Positions 20,868-30,007 of a DNA stretch of 33,066 nucleotides are shown here, one piece after another. The notes under the pieces are model-generated. The model searched no databases and had not been told where the DNA came from. It saw only the letters and a program-made list of their open reading frames with translations. Within the stretch, counting starts at the first letter, position 1. The number at the start of each line of letters is the position of its first letter. A program made the translations under genes and the position numbers. The DNA comes from Sphacelaria rigidula (taxonomy: Eukaryota > Phaeophyceae > Sphacelariales), in assembly GCA_964200075.2 (NCBI GenBank), contig CAXNAA020000034.1, forward strand, positions 1 through 33,066, given 5' to 3'.

Positions 20868-21212
20868 GTCGCCCTGGTGGCTCAGCTGGTAACCTCGAAA
20901 CCTTCTGACGGTTGGGTCGTGGGTTCCAATCTCGGTGCAGTCACACGATCCGGGATTTTTCCCTACACCATGACCAACAGTGGCGAGCGACGATGTCGTG
21001 CGTACACAAAATTCTTCTTGATGGTCGACGAGGGAAAGGGAGTGCTGAACCCCTCTCTCGATAAAAAAATAAGGCAAACACCGCAGAAGGAAGGTGGAGA
21101 ACTAAAAACAAACAAAAAAGAAACTCCTGTGTGACCCCGGCTGGTGCGCCCACATATACCGGAAGTTGTAGACTGACGTCCAGAATAAATGGGATGGCAA
21201 CACATACACATT
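20868..21212 (+). mobile_element. tRNA-derived SINE-like element, copy 3
   Basis: A 345-bp element. The head GTCGCCCTGGTGGCTCAGCT has an A-box-like TGGCTCAGCTGG at 20878-20889 and a B-box-like GGTTCCAATCT at 20922-20932, with a possible anticodon-like hairpin between them (AACC, loop TTCTGAC, GGTT). The body blocks CACACGATCCGGGA, GGTCGACGAGGGAAAGGG, CGATAAAAAAATAAGGCAAA and GCAGAAGG, and the tail CAGAATAAATGGGATGGCAA then CACATACACA, match the other copies in order. ACCAGT lies at both edges and could be a 6-bp target-site duplication, although that is weak. Confidence 0.78.
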
Positions 21213-21784
21213 AACCAGTGAGGGAGATAGGTACGACTCGACTATGCAAACGACATGCCATGCGTTCAGAGGAAGTCACGGGTTGTTTTTGCAAAGGGTG
21301 AACTGCACGCACCATGCTCCGAAATGGGTGTAGATAGTGGAGACCGAATACCGTGCATGAAGTCATAGAAGTAACGGTTCCTGTATAAACGGTCGACGAC
21401 GCGCCGTACTCCCGGACGATTGTCGACAGCGGGGACTACACCCCGTGCGAGAACTAGAGAAAGTGTGTGTATTATAGGGATGAAGCACACACCATATTCC
21501 TGAACAAGGTCTTGCGGACCCCTGGCGAGGGAGGGCAAATGCTTGCACAAGTCGCTAATCACAAAGATGGACATCATCGATCCCATCAGCGCGCTTGAGG
21601 ACCCTGCAGACCCAGACCCAAATGTCGCTCGCTTCGGCATCGACCACTAAATAGACGAAAGATGCCTTGAGCATGTCCGCGAATGAGAAGGCAGCGAGAC
21701 CCGATAATTCATCTTCGTCCGGAAATATCTAAATTAGATCTACTGGGCAACTACCCTGTCGGGAAGAAGTTACACAAAACCATC
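21213..21784. other. Spacer between SINE and LINE relic
   Basis: No gene supported. A minus-strand frame of 124 codons (21266-21640) has no recognised domain. The 5' part of the LINE (endonuclease region) would be expected here but I cannot recognise it. Confidence 0.35.
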
Positions 21785-23260
21785 GTCAAGGTGTGAAAAG
21801 AAGAGGAGGTGGTCCCCCAAGCTATGGAAGAACGCATAGGCCATACTGCACAAAATGAATGGTCGGACTGAGTGTGGTAACAATAGAGGCATATCACCAG
21901 CAGCACATGCCAGCAAAGCATATCTCATGATTGTCGCAATCCGGCTCAACGCACACCTGGAGTACAAAAAAACTCCTTTCAAGACAACAGTCAGCCCCAT
22001 CTCTCGACACATGACACGATGATCGTATTGCGCAAACTACAGAAAGCTCGGTAGATCTCACAACACCCATGTGCTTCATTGGCCGCGCGGAATCGTATGA
22101 CTCGGTCGACCGTACCCTCCTTTGTGTCGTACTCGCGCGGTTCGGGATGCCACGCTAAGGCTGTCGCAGTCATTCGCCAGTTCCACGACGGGATGTGGGG
22201 TCGTGCACGTACGGGTGCCGGGGTTCATCGGACTGATTCGAAATCGGAAACGGTCTCCGACAAGGATACGTGCTGGTCCCACTATAATTCCTCATCCTCG
22301 TCACAGCCGCTCTGAAGACGGGGAAGGAGACGTTCCTGCAATACAAAACGGTGCTCAACGACACGGTGCGAATAACGAGCAGGGAAACGAAGGGGTAAGG
22401 GGAAGACAAGGACGGGATACGAACACGGCACACAAGCACGGGGGCGGGGACTAGCGCCGGGCCAAGCCCTGCAAGGAGTGAAGGATGGGATGGGAATGAC
22501 GAGGGACGCCAGGCGCTTCAGTAGCAGGTGTGGGCTGTATTTTGCGTCGATGACGCAGGTATCGTGTCAAGGTCACAGCCGAGCCTTGCCAACAAGATGG
22601 CGGCAAATGTTCGAGCATGCCAGGCATTCAGACCGCTCGTATCGGAGGAGAAGACGAAGACCTTGTACGTGTCTGCACCGCACCAAAGTGCGGACACAAC
22701 GGACGTCAGGAGGGCGGGGCAACGAAATGCCTATACATGGAATTTTGTGCGCCTAGGCGTATCCGTCGACGGAGAGGCTGACTTGACCCCTGGGCTTATA
22801 CGCCGTAAGGAACTCGCGAGGCGGAAAGCCAGAAATTCGGACGAGTGCTCCACGATAAAGGAACATTGGCCCCGCCACCGGACATCAAGAGCTGGATGTC
22901 GAAAGCCAAAGCGCTCGAAGTTTCCCTCTAGGGCCCTTCAAGGTGGATGCTGGAGTAGACCAAATACGACGAATTGGGCACTTCACACCACCGACTCGTT
23001 TCACGGTGGACGGAAAACGTTGCCCTTCACGGAAGCCCCCAAAGTACGGGATGCATGGGCACCGAAACAAAAAAATGGAGATGGGAAAACACTCTTGTTC
23101 GCTGGACGAATGGTGCGCCTGGACAGCGAACGACGACCCGAGAGGAGTATTGGTGGACCCTTGGACGGGAAAGAGTGGAGCACGAGGAAGGGGGCGGGTG
23201 CCGGCGGAAATGCCTAGCTAACGACCTGCGAAATTCGGGATCGGGTGTGACGGCTGGGGG
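21785..23260 (+). pseudogene. Frameshifted non-LTR (LINE) reverse transcriptase
   Basis: Plus-strand pieces of a LINE-type RT appear in the expected order but in shifting frames. GRTECGNNRGISPAAHASKA (from about 21859) is the pre-motif region. MCFIGRAESYDSVDR (22069-22113) is RT motif A, ending at a TAA at 22156. VIRQFHDGM lies at 22169 in the +1 frame. GLRQGYVLVPL lies at 22252, back in the first frame, with a stop at 22285. FCVDDAGIVSRS (22540 on) is motif C with both Asp kept. FVRLGVSVDGEADLTP and LLFAGRMVRLDSER are C-terminal pieces. The usual Asp before motif A (FID) is Gly here. No endonuclease or RNase H is visible. It is clearly dead. The clade is uncertain, possibly RTE/L1-like. Confidence 0.85.
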
Positions 23261-24244
23261 TAAAGTGTCATAAACATTGGCCCAGCCAGGTGAACGATAA
23301 GCGGCTGTATTAATGGCGCACTGGGTGGACGAAGAGAGCTGCTCGTTGAGAAAAGACAAGAGAAAGAGGGACAGAGGAAGACCAACGACGAAAAAGCTAT
23401 TTGAATGGGCGTACCGTACTCGCCGGCGTACTGCGCGAAACTGCATGCGCTGGGCTTCTCATTGTTTTTATCCTCCTACTTTTATTCTTCTCTCGTTTTC
23501 GTTATTTTTGTGCTTGTTTGTTCTCCATTGAAATTGACTGCGGTATTCTATTTCTCCCCCCACTTTTTTGGTTACCTCTGTGTATGTCCATCATGTGTAC
23601 ATATTGGCAAGTGAAATCAAGATGATAAATATATAAGAACATGCTAGAAGTGCCAACGCCTGGCTCGCGCAGTGTTGCAACTCGCACTCCCTGTGCCGCA
23701 CTATCGGCCGGGCGTTGAACGTTTGAATTTTCACCTGTGTAGCCCTTCCTGTCAACGACCAACGGTGAAGATATTTGTGTGCAATAGGTCGCGCGTGAAA
23801 AATGGATATTTAGATATCAGCTTTGCATAAAGATAGTGTTGCATCGCGAGCAGTAACTACGGCACTTGCGTGTACGGTGCGTTATACGTGTTCGAGCGTC
23901 TCTCTTGCCATCGCCTCTACTCCTCTTCGTACCTTTGCCGTTTCACCCGAGCCGGCATGTTTTTTCGAGTATCCAAAAACGCGGCGCAGTTATAGGGCAT
24001 GTGATGAATAATCCTCGAGCATGACCAGACGGACATTTACATGTTGCACTGGTTGGTTGACATATTGATTGGTCGTCGCTTGCTGACATTAACTCATCCG
24101 CTACGAGCCCAGCCGTGGTCGCAAGGTAGATACGCCGAACGTCAACGAAGCAGCACCCTCCGAGGGAGCTCGATGAGGGGGAAAGATGCAGGGAAAAAAA
24201 AAGAGAACGAGCATAACTGAAGTGAGGACGAGATTCCAAACCAA
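23261..24244. other. LINE 3' flank and non-coding
   Basis: 23310-23430 has a Lys/Arg-rich frame that may be the last LINE remnant. Beyond it is a T-rich stretch (23460-23590) and sequence without supported genes. Confidence 0.35.
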
Positions 24245-24288
24245 CAGCAGCAGCAGCAGCAGCAACAACAACAACAACAACAACAATA
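24245..24288 (+). repeat. Compound (CAG)n(CAA)n microsatellite
   Basis: Six or more CAG units run directly into eight or so CAA units, all Gln-encoding in one frame and Ser/Asn in the reported open frame. It is followed by purine-rich AAG/GGAGGA tracts up to about 24356 and a CGTTT triplication near 24508-24527. The 139-codon frame through it is low complexity with no domain, so I treat it as a simple repeat and not a gene. Confidence 0.85.
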
Positions 24289-24707
24289 AAGACAAAAAGA
24301 ACAAAGGAAAACGGAAAAGAAAGAGGAGAAGGGGGAGGAGGAGGAGGAGGAGAATAGGATCCCAAAGAAACGCAGGAGGACAGTCAGGGAACGCCGAGCT
24401 ATACTTCTGTTTCTCTAGTACGGGCAAGTGCGAAGCGGAACCACTGGCAGCGGATCGGCCCCACCTTCTCAGGGCTGTGGGCGTTTGGGCAAATAGGTTC
24501 TTACCCACTTTTCGTTTCGTTTCGTTTCGGTTGTTGTCGTTTTTGTTTCCGCTCTCATTTCTGGTTCTTGTTCTTGCTTCGTATGACCTGAGCACTGAGC
24601 CCTGAGCAAATGAAGTTCTCGAATTTAAAAAATCACATTGTTTCGCTCAACACTCTGAGCAAATTGGGCACCGTGAAAACTTGGTTCTAGAGACCCATGC
24701 GACATAC
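24289..24707. other. Purine-rich then T-rich non-coding
   Basis: Purine-rich to 24356 and GTTTC-rich around 24505-24545. It may be intron sequence of the minus-strand exon at 24708-24882. Confidence 0.3.
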
Positions 24708-24882
24708 CAGGCAGGCGCTCGACCATGAGCGCTTCATTTGCTCTCTTCTTCTCGAGCTCTCTCTCAACGCTGACCATCACCCCAGCTAACCGCGATACAC
24801 TCAAGGACTTGAAATCGTTGTACCCACCCGCACCCTTACCCTTCAGAGAAATCGCCTCCGCCCCTTGCCTGTGTGACGACAT
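24708..24882 (-). CDS. Probable first exon, coiled-coil start
   Basis: On the minus strand an ATG at 24882 opens MSSHRQGAEAISLKGKGAGG and continues through a Ser/Leu segment to a charged helix (VERELEKKRANEALMVERL). The frame meets a consensus donor, CTG followed by GTATGT, at 24707. The exon is 175 nt and leaves phase 1. I cannot identify the next exon: the downstream minus-strand sequence is CAA/CAG microsatellite and low complexity. The product is unrecognised. The coding look and strong donor make it better than chance, but it is a partial model. Confidence 0.33.
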
Positions 24883-25512
24883 GTTACGCAATTTAGTTCT
24901 TTAATAAACCCACTATGAAGGCAATAAACAAAGGAACACTCATTCGGGAAACCACGCACGCCACGCTTGATTCATCGACACCATCATCACACTGATCTGC
25001 ACATGAACTATTGTGTCTAGATCAATCAGCACCACAGCCTGTTGTACCTGGAACGAGATACACAACAAGCTGCATCGTGTCAGAAAGTGAGTATTACACC
25101 GTGGAGTACCTGCGACCTATCATCTGTTGGCCTCCTCTGACCCCTCGATCGATACACTGCACGGCATAGCGCTCCACCTTACATGTAGTCAACATCAGGA
25201 CGGCACTTGAACATGAATACGTAAAGGAAGCCTTCTTTGATTGTCAAAAAAGACAAAAGTATAACTGCTAGAGGGAACCAACGGTTTCCTCGGAGGTTTT
25301 ACTACTGTTGCACGACGTATCTACACATGGACAGTAAAAGATTCGCTCACTTTATCTCGAGGAAACACGGAGAGACCAGCCCTGAACCTCCTCTATTTTT
25401 TTCATTACACTGCTATCATTGCTCTATCGTTGTCAACTCCTCCTCGCGAGCGCGCCTCCTCGCGACGAGTCCATGGTCTCGTCGCATCAAGACATACATC
25501 ACCCATTCATTC
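24883..25512. other. Non-coding, nothing recognised
   Basis: Possible promoter side of the minus-strand exon at 24708-24882, but no TATA or other motif is convincing. No other gene is supported. Confidence 0.3.
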
Positions 25513-25583
25513 CCACCTCAGATCTAGATATGCTATCACCACCTCAGATCTGGCTATCTATCACCACCTCAGATCAGGATATG
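25513..25583. repeat. ~25-bp x3 tandem repeat (CCACCTCAGATC)
   Basis: Units start at 25513, 25539 and 25564, each beginning CCACCTCAGATC and continuing into a T/AGATAT- or GGATATG-type stretch. Periods are 26 and 25 bp. The motif CAGATCTGGATAT echoes the vocabulary of the clusters at 2930-3275 and 6118-6310. Confidence 0.85.
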
Positions 25584-25945
25584 TACGTTAATATTCCGAA
25601 GTGGAGACGTTTCGTGTGGCCCAATCCTTCTCGTGCACACGTTCTCTTTGTGCGTTACCGAAGCGACATGGGGATCTCCACCGATGATAAACTTACACAC
25701 GCAGATGCGTACCTGCAGCGCTGTATTGCAACGGCTCCGCCCTCCCTTATTCCACAATTCCATTGTGCCCTGCGAAACTATTTGTGGATTGATGAACAAC
25801 CTAAGCTTTTCATTACGTGGAACAGTATTTATCATTGGTGTACGTGAGTATATCCAATAGGTGCAAAAAATTTAAGTGGCAAAGTTAACCGTCGCCCAGA
25901 AAATCTGGACGCCGGCATATACCCACGCAGGTAATACTTGGCCTT
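25584..25945. other. Non-coding, nothing recognised
   Basis: A plus-strand frame of 142 codons (25419-25847) crosses the tandem repeat and has no recognised domain; an antisense frame overlaps it. Neither is supported. Confidence 0.3.
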
Positions 25946-26551
25946 TTACCACGATGGGTCTGCTGCACGGTACTCGCCGCCGCCCTTAACGACTGACATA
26001 CCGAGAGACAGGTACACTATCCACGAGTTCAAAAGCATGTGCCCAACACAAAGACAAAGAACGTACATAAAGCAATTTTTCCAAACATCCTGGGTTTCCG
26101 AGGCTGCAGTAGACCTTGAAACAACGCCTGCCGCAGGACTGCGCTTTGCCATGTCTGATGCCGCGAGCACTTGCCCAACGTCGACGCCTCCCCGCGGTGA
26201 CGCGGGGACAGGATTCGTAGGTGTTGCGATTATTCTAGAAGCCATTTTAATTTCAGCGTGGCACCAGCCGCACGCCTTCCCGCTGGTCACTATCTTCTGG
26301 CGAAGGCAGTCGAAATGAGTAATCCTCCGCCCCTGAGGTTCCGGTCTGCACATGCAGTCCCACGAGACGAGCGCGAACCCCGGCTGGTCGGTCTCGTTGC
26401 TTTTTGGTTGCTGGTGCGAGCGTTCCCCCGGCCCCACCAGCCCCCTCAGCAGGGGCTGGTTGCAGAGGTAGCAGTTTTGCGATAGATAGATGATTGCTTC
26501 CTTGTTGTCACTCACGAAGTTACTTATCTGGCAGGTCGTCAATGACATCAA
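25946..26551 (-). CDS. RING-like Cys/His zinc-binding protein candidate
   Basis: A 201-codon minus-strand frame carries a spaced Cys/His set resembling a RING-type cross-brace: C27-x2-C30, then C66-x-C68, H79-x2-C82 and C94-x2-C97 followed by H98, within CYLCNQPLL ... ITHFDCLRQ ... CGWCHAEIK. RING domains bind two zinc ions and often act in ubiquitin ligases. Here the loop between the first pair and the CxC is long (about 35 residues) and includes a Gly/Pro stretch. Residues 100-155 are Ala/Ser/Pro-rich and 158-188 are hydrophobic, possibly a membrane segment. The start and any introns are unverified. No homologue is recalled, so the function is inferred from residue spacing only. Confidence 0.33.
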   Translation of the reverse strand: MMSLTTCQISNFVSDNKEAIIYLSQNCYLCNQPLLRGLVGPGERSHQQPKSNETDQPGFALVSWDCMCRPEPQGRRITHFDCLRQKIVTSGKACGWCHAEIKMASRIIATPTNPVPASPRGGVDVGQVLAASDMAKRSPAAGVVSRSTAASETQDVWKNCFMYVLCLCVGHMLLNSWIVYLSLGMSVVKGGGEYRAADPSW

Positions 26552-27355
26552 GGGGAGGGAAATGGCGTCACGACATTCCTGCCTATGGCTCCGTAGAACC
26601 TACGACGGCAAAGAACGGTCTTCAAAATAAGTTCAACACAACAGGTACGGACGATCACTTCCATCACACCTACTCTACCTGAAGCTCTGTCTTCGGATCG
26701 TAGTAAAAATATATTTCCGCACATTAGCCCAATCTCTCGAACCCGTGGTTACAGACGTACGCTCGTCTTTCCAATACCGCCCGTGCTATTCCTCACAAGA
26801 GACGGAGCTCTCACTGTTTCTTCTGGGGCTCCAAAGCAAAAACAAATTGACACCAAACAAAAAACAAGACGACATAAGCGGCAAGAAAAGAAATGGCTTC
26901 CCCCCGAGTTGATCGGGGTGAGGTAAAAACAAATCCGTCCGATCTGCTTATCAAGTATACAGGAGGAAAAGGGAAATAAAAGACGAGAGATTAGAACGGA
27001 TACCAAGCGAGGATCAAGTTAACAACCCCAGGCACCCCCCTCATACTGTAGACGAATATCAAAGCTGTTCGCATGCTTGGACACGCACTAGCGAGTGTAC
27101 TATGCGACGGTCTACTCGTTGCGTTTCGGTGGTCCTCGACAGGAACTGAGGGAGCTTTGGCAGTAATACAGCGAACAGTTAGCGAGCTAAAAATAATGTC
27201 ACTCGCCGCGCGTACGCCAGAGGGGCAATCTGACTTCCAGCTATACACATAGATACTGCTCAGCTGAATATTGCGATAGGGCAACGTAGGCTACGGTAAA
27301 TCATCGTATGAGCTGGGCCAGCCTAGAGGCGGATTCGTAGTTTGCAGGGCCATTA
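26552..27355. other. Non-coding, nothing recognised
   Basis: Minus-strand frames at 26749-27006 and 26991-27284 are short and have no domain. No RNA gene or named repeat was seen. Confidence 0.3.
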
Positions 27356-27600
27356 GCCGGCCAATATTTAGAGTTGGACCCTGAAATTTGGTGTGGACAA
27401 TGCATAGGGAATAAAAACTAAATTTATACTTTACCGAAAGTTTTGTTTTTCCATTAGTTAAGGGCATTTTACTGATACCTGAAAACTGGTTATTGTCCAT
27501 CATTCATGGAAAAAAAACTTTTGGTACACTAGTAATTTTTTTTTGTTCCCTATGCATTCTTCACACCACATTTTACGCTCCAACTCCAAATATTTGCCGG
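27356..27600. repeat. Imperfect inverted repeat, ~100-bp arms (MITE-like)
   Basis: Left arm about 27356-27456 and right arm about 27505-27600 are diverged reverse complements. Shared blocks in order are GCCGGC(C/A)AATATTT, GAGTTGGA, TGGTGTG, AATGCATAGGGAA, ACCRAAAGTTTT and TTTTCCAT. The centre is about 48 nt. The whole region 27340-28100 is visibly more AT-rich than its surroundings. This fits an old MITE or foldback relic and is unrelated in sequence to the 308-bp-armed element. Confidence 0.7.
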
Positions 27601-28224
27601 CGAATTCGCCTTTTAAAAACCGGGTCGGTGTAAATTAGGAACAGTATTTCCCAGGCCACTCACCAGCGCACGTTTGGTTTTTGTCTATTAAAATCTTGTG
27701 CGGGTTCTCGCTAGGGCATAATTTACAAAACTCAGTGGGTCAGGTTGATCTCTTTTTTTCGCTGGTTTAGGGCGTTCTAGTATGGCGAAGACCATTCTTC
27801 ACGAGAACGCCCTGACCTCTGCGGAGAAGAAAAAATGAAGGCCCATTTTTTATTTATACGGCACACCTTCGTGGTTCCCTATGCTAAGTTTCAAATCAAA
27901 AATCTAAAAAATGAGCTAAAAAATAGATGAGGCCAAAAGACCAATGTTCATTTCTCCTCGAAACTCCACTAAAAACACGAAAAAAAAGTGAAAAAAAAAA
28001 GGAAGAAAAAGAAACGAAAAAAAGGTTAAAATATTTTATGCTTATTTTATTATGCACTAGCGGTTCTTCATACGAAATTTCGTAGCACAACTCTCAAAAG
28101 CTGAGACGCGATATTCAGATTTAGGGCATCTAGTGTATCTGCTCGTAATATATTGATTTTAGTATGAAAACTTAAGTACGCCATATCTCGAGATAGAGTA
28201 CGAATTAGGTGAAGGTGAGGGTAT
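27601..28224. other. AT-rich non-coding with one hairpin
   Basis: AT-rich with A- and T-runs (about 27970-28030). It holds the 27769-27823 hairpin and a small ACGAAATTTCGT palindrome near 28073. It lies 3' of the minus-strand gene at 28225-29140 and could include its 3' UTR. No coding is supported. Confidence 0.4.
27769..27823. repeat. 10-bp perfect GC-rich stem
   Basis: AGGGCGTTCT at 27769-27778 pairs perfectly with AGAACGCCCT at 27814-27823 over a 35-nt loop, in an otherwise AT-rich background. It may be an RNA hairpin or a repeat relic; nothing shows which. Confidence 0.6.
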
Positions 28225-29140
28225 CTACAGTATCGTCTTCCCGTGGTCCGGGGAAGGTCCACACCAAAAATCGTCATCATCCGCTGAATGTATCGTTCGG
28301 GGTTTCGTATAGATTTTAGTGTGGACTCTATCTCCGTAAGGCATAGGAATTAGTAGACATGGGGTTTGATCAACGAGAAACAGTGGCCCAGATTTTTGAA
28401 CAGATGGGCACCTGCCCCTTGATGAGACGATTAATACGATATGCGGATCATGGTCCAACTCGTCTGCGTCGATGAGATATTGCTTTGAGGGCTTAAATAA
28501 ATCCGTTTTTAGGCTGGCCCAGCTCGTAGCGCCAATGGATTCTAGGGTGTGTTCCAGAGTGTGGGGGCCCGAGCTCGTGACTGAACTGCTGTATACATTC
28601 ACCCGTCATTTTATGAACATTATTAATCAAACAACGACACTTACATAAAACATCATGGCCGGCGATGAACGTTTGCTTTGATTTTCTATTACGTACAGCA
28701 ACGTACAGTCCCAGATCATGAGTTGTTTTGTATACCTTCTCTTCCTCAGCGAATCGCAGCTGCTCGTCGTGGAACTCATCATCTGACGATGGGTGACGGG
28801 CGCTTGTACAAAACAACGCGCCCATATGCTCTACAATCTCAGCAGCAGGTTCTCCTCTCGACATCGAGCACAAATCGCGCCCGGTTCTCGTCGAATATTC
28901 CAGGCTCGAAGGCATTGGGCTGCACGTAGACGCTGGCGCGATTGAGGCACCCCCCTTTCCTTGTCCGTCGTCCATTGGGAGAACGCTGGGTGGAGCAAGC
29001 GCCCGCAGAGCCAAAACTTCATTTCCGGGAGGGAAGACAGTCCCTGGCGTCGGCGGTAGCGTGCGCTTCGTGGGCATGGGAGGGTCAATGGTGGCCTTGA
29101 GGGTCTCGAGAGGCGGTGGCGTGTCGCTTGTTTGTGTCAT
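28225..29140 (-). CDS. Two-exon uncharacterised protein, 283 aa
   Basis: On the minus strand, exon 1 (29140-28645) starts MTQTSDTPPP and ends before a consensus donor GTAAGT (28644-28639). A 64-nt intron ends TTCAG, and exon 2 (28580-28225) continues FTSSGPHTLE to a TAG. The exons are 496 and 356 nt, total 852, so the frame closes exactly. The N-terminal 60 residues are Pro-rich; the middle is acidic (SSDDEFHDEQ); later parts include QYLIDADELD and IVLIVSSRG. No family is recognised and there is no signal peptide or membrane segment. Alternative: unspliced read-through to 28493 gives a 215-residue form from the same ATG, and the frame is also open upstream to an ATG at 29221. Confidence 0.45.
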
Positions 29141-30007
29141 ACTGTTGTTGTGTCGCTGTCTGTGTTGAAAGAAACGTAAGGGAAGGCGATCGGTATAATG
29201 GGCGAGCGTGCGGTGGAGCAAGCCTTAGATATGGGGGATACATCGCGGTTGTTGCGGCGAGTTCGGATATGTCAATACGTATGCGACGATACGTGAACCC
29301 GCCGCAGAAGATGATCTGATATTGTCTGAAACACTACCGTGCCTTGTCCGGTACAAGAAGGCCATCAGTCCACCAACAACAACATTGATTGCGTAATGCT
29401 ACCGAAGGACACACACATGCATACACGGCCTGTCCACGTCTCATATTTGCTCCATGCGCAAAAACTACGAAATGCCACACTCATAAATCTCTTTGACAAC
29501 GTCTCATCACTTGGTATTGAACGCTGTTAAAATGTGTACCCTCTTACAACGCGCTTACCTGTCGCCCACGAGCGAACTGTAATTGGATAGACGATGTGGC
29601 AAGAGACACGTGCGCGGCTACTGAAGTACATGACAAGCTGGTGAGAGCTACATCTACCGCCTGAGTCGAGGATACTAAAGGATAAGGATACACACACGCA
29701 CCCGTCGATTGCGCTTTTTCTTCCTCCAGGACAGCTCTGTGTCACTATATGCACGTGATAAAGAAAACGAAGGGTGTTAGTGATGCGGCAGTGATAATAG
29801 TATGTAGGGCGCCTCAACTTCACCCAATACTCTACCCGAGGAGTCAGTTGCGCTGTGCAGCGAAGAGCAACAACCGAAGCGTAACCGTCTCAAATAAATG
29901 TTATTACTTCTAACGGGTCATTATGCAATCTTTGCTATATGTTTTGGTCATTATGCATCCGGATACCTCAGTGCCGAAGAGAGCTGGAGAGCACACAGCG
30001 TGGCTCT
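29141..30007. other. Intergenic between divergent genes
   Basis: This lies between the minus-strand gene starting at about 29140 and the plus-strand SET gene starting at 30008, so it should hold both promoters. I see no convincing TATA or initiator. Short frames here are unsupported. Confidence 0.4.

Noticed and set aside
20868-20945. tRNA gene at the SINE head
   Set aside because: A- and B-box-like motifs and an anticodon-like loop are present, but acceptor-stem pairing is poor, the B box is off consensus, and the same head recurs with the same non-tRNA body in three places.
24101-24595. 164-codon minus-strand ORF with a poly-Leu stretch
   Set aside because: The poly-Leu run is the antisense reading of CAA/CAG repeats and not a real membrane segment.
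24186-24605. Ser/Asn-Lys/Arg-rich 139-codon ORF
   Set aside because: It is a translation of the CAG/CAA and GGA microsatellites with no non-repetitive conserved part.
28225-28580. Resemblance of exon 2 (YLIDADEL...IVLIVSS) to Crinkler/RHS-type proteins
   Set aside because: Only a faint similarity over about 20 residues, with no P-loop upstream; not enough to name a family.
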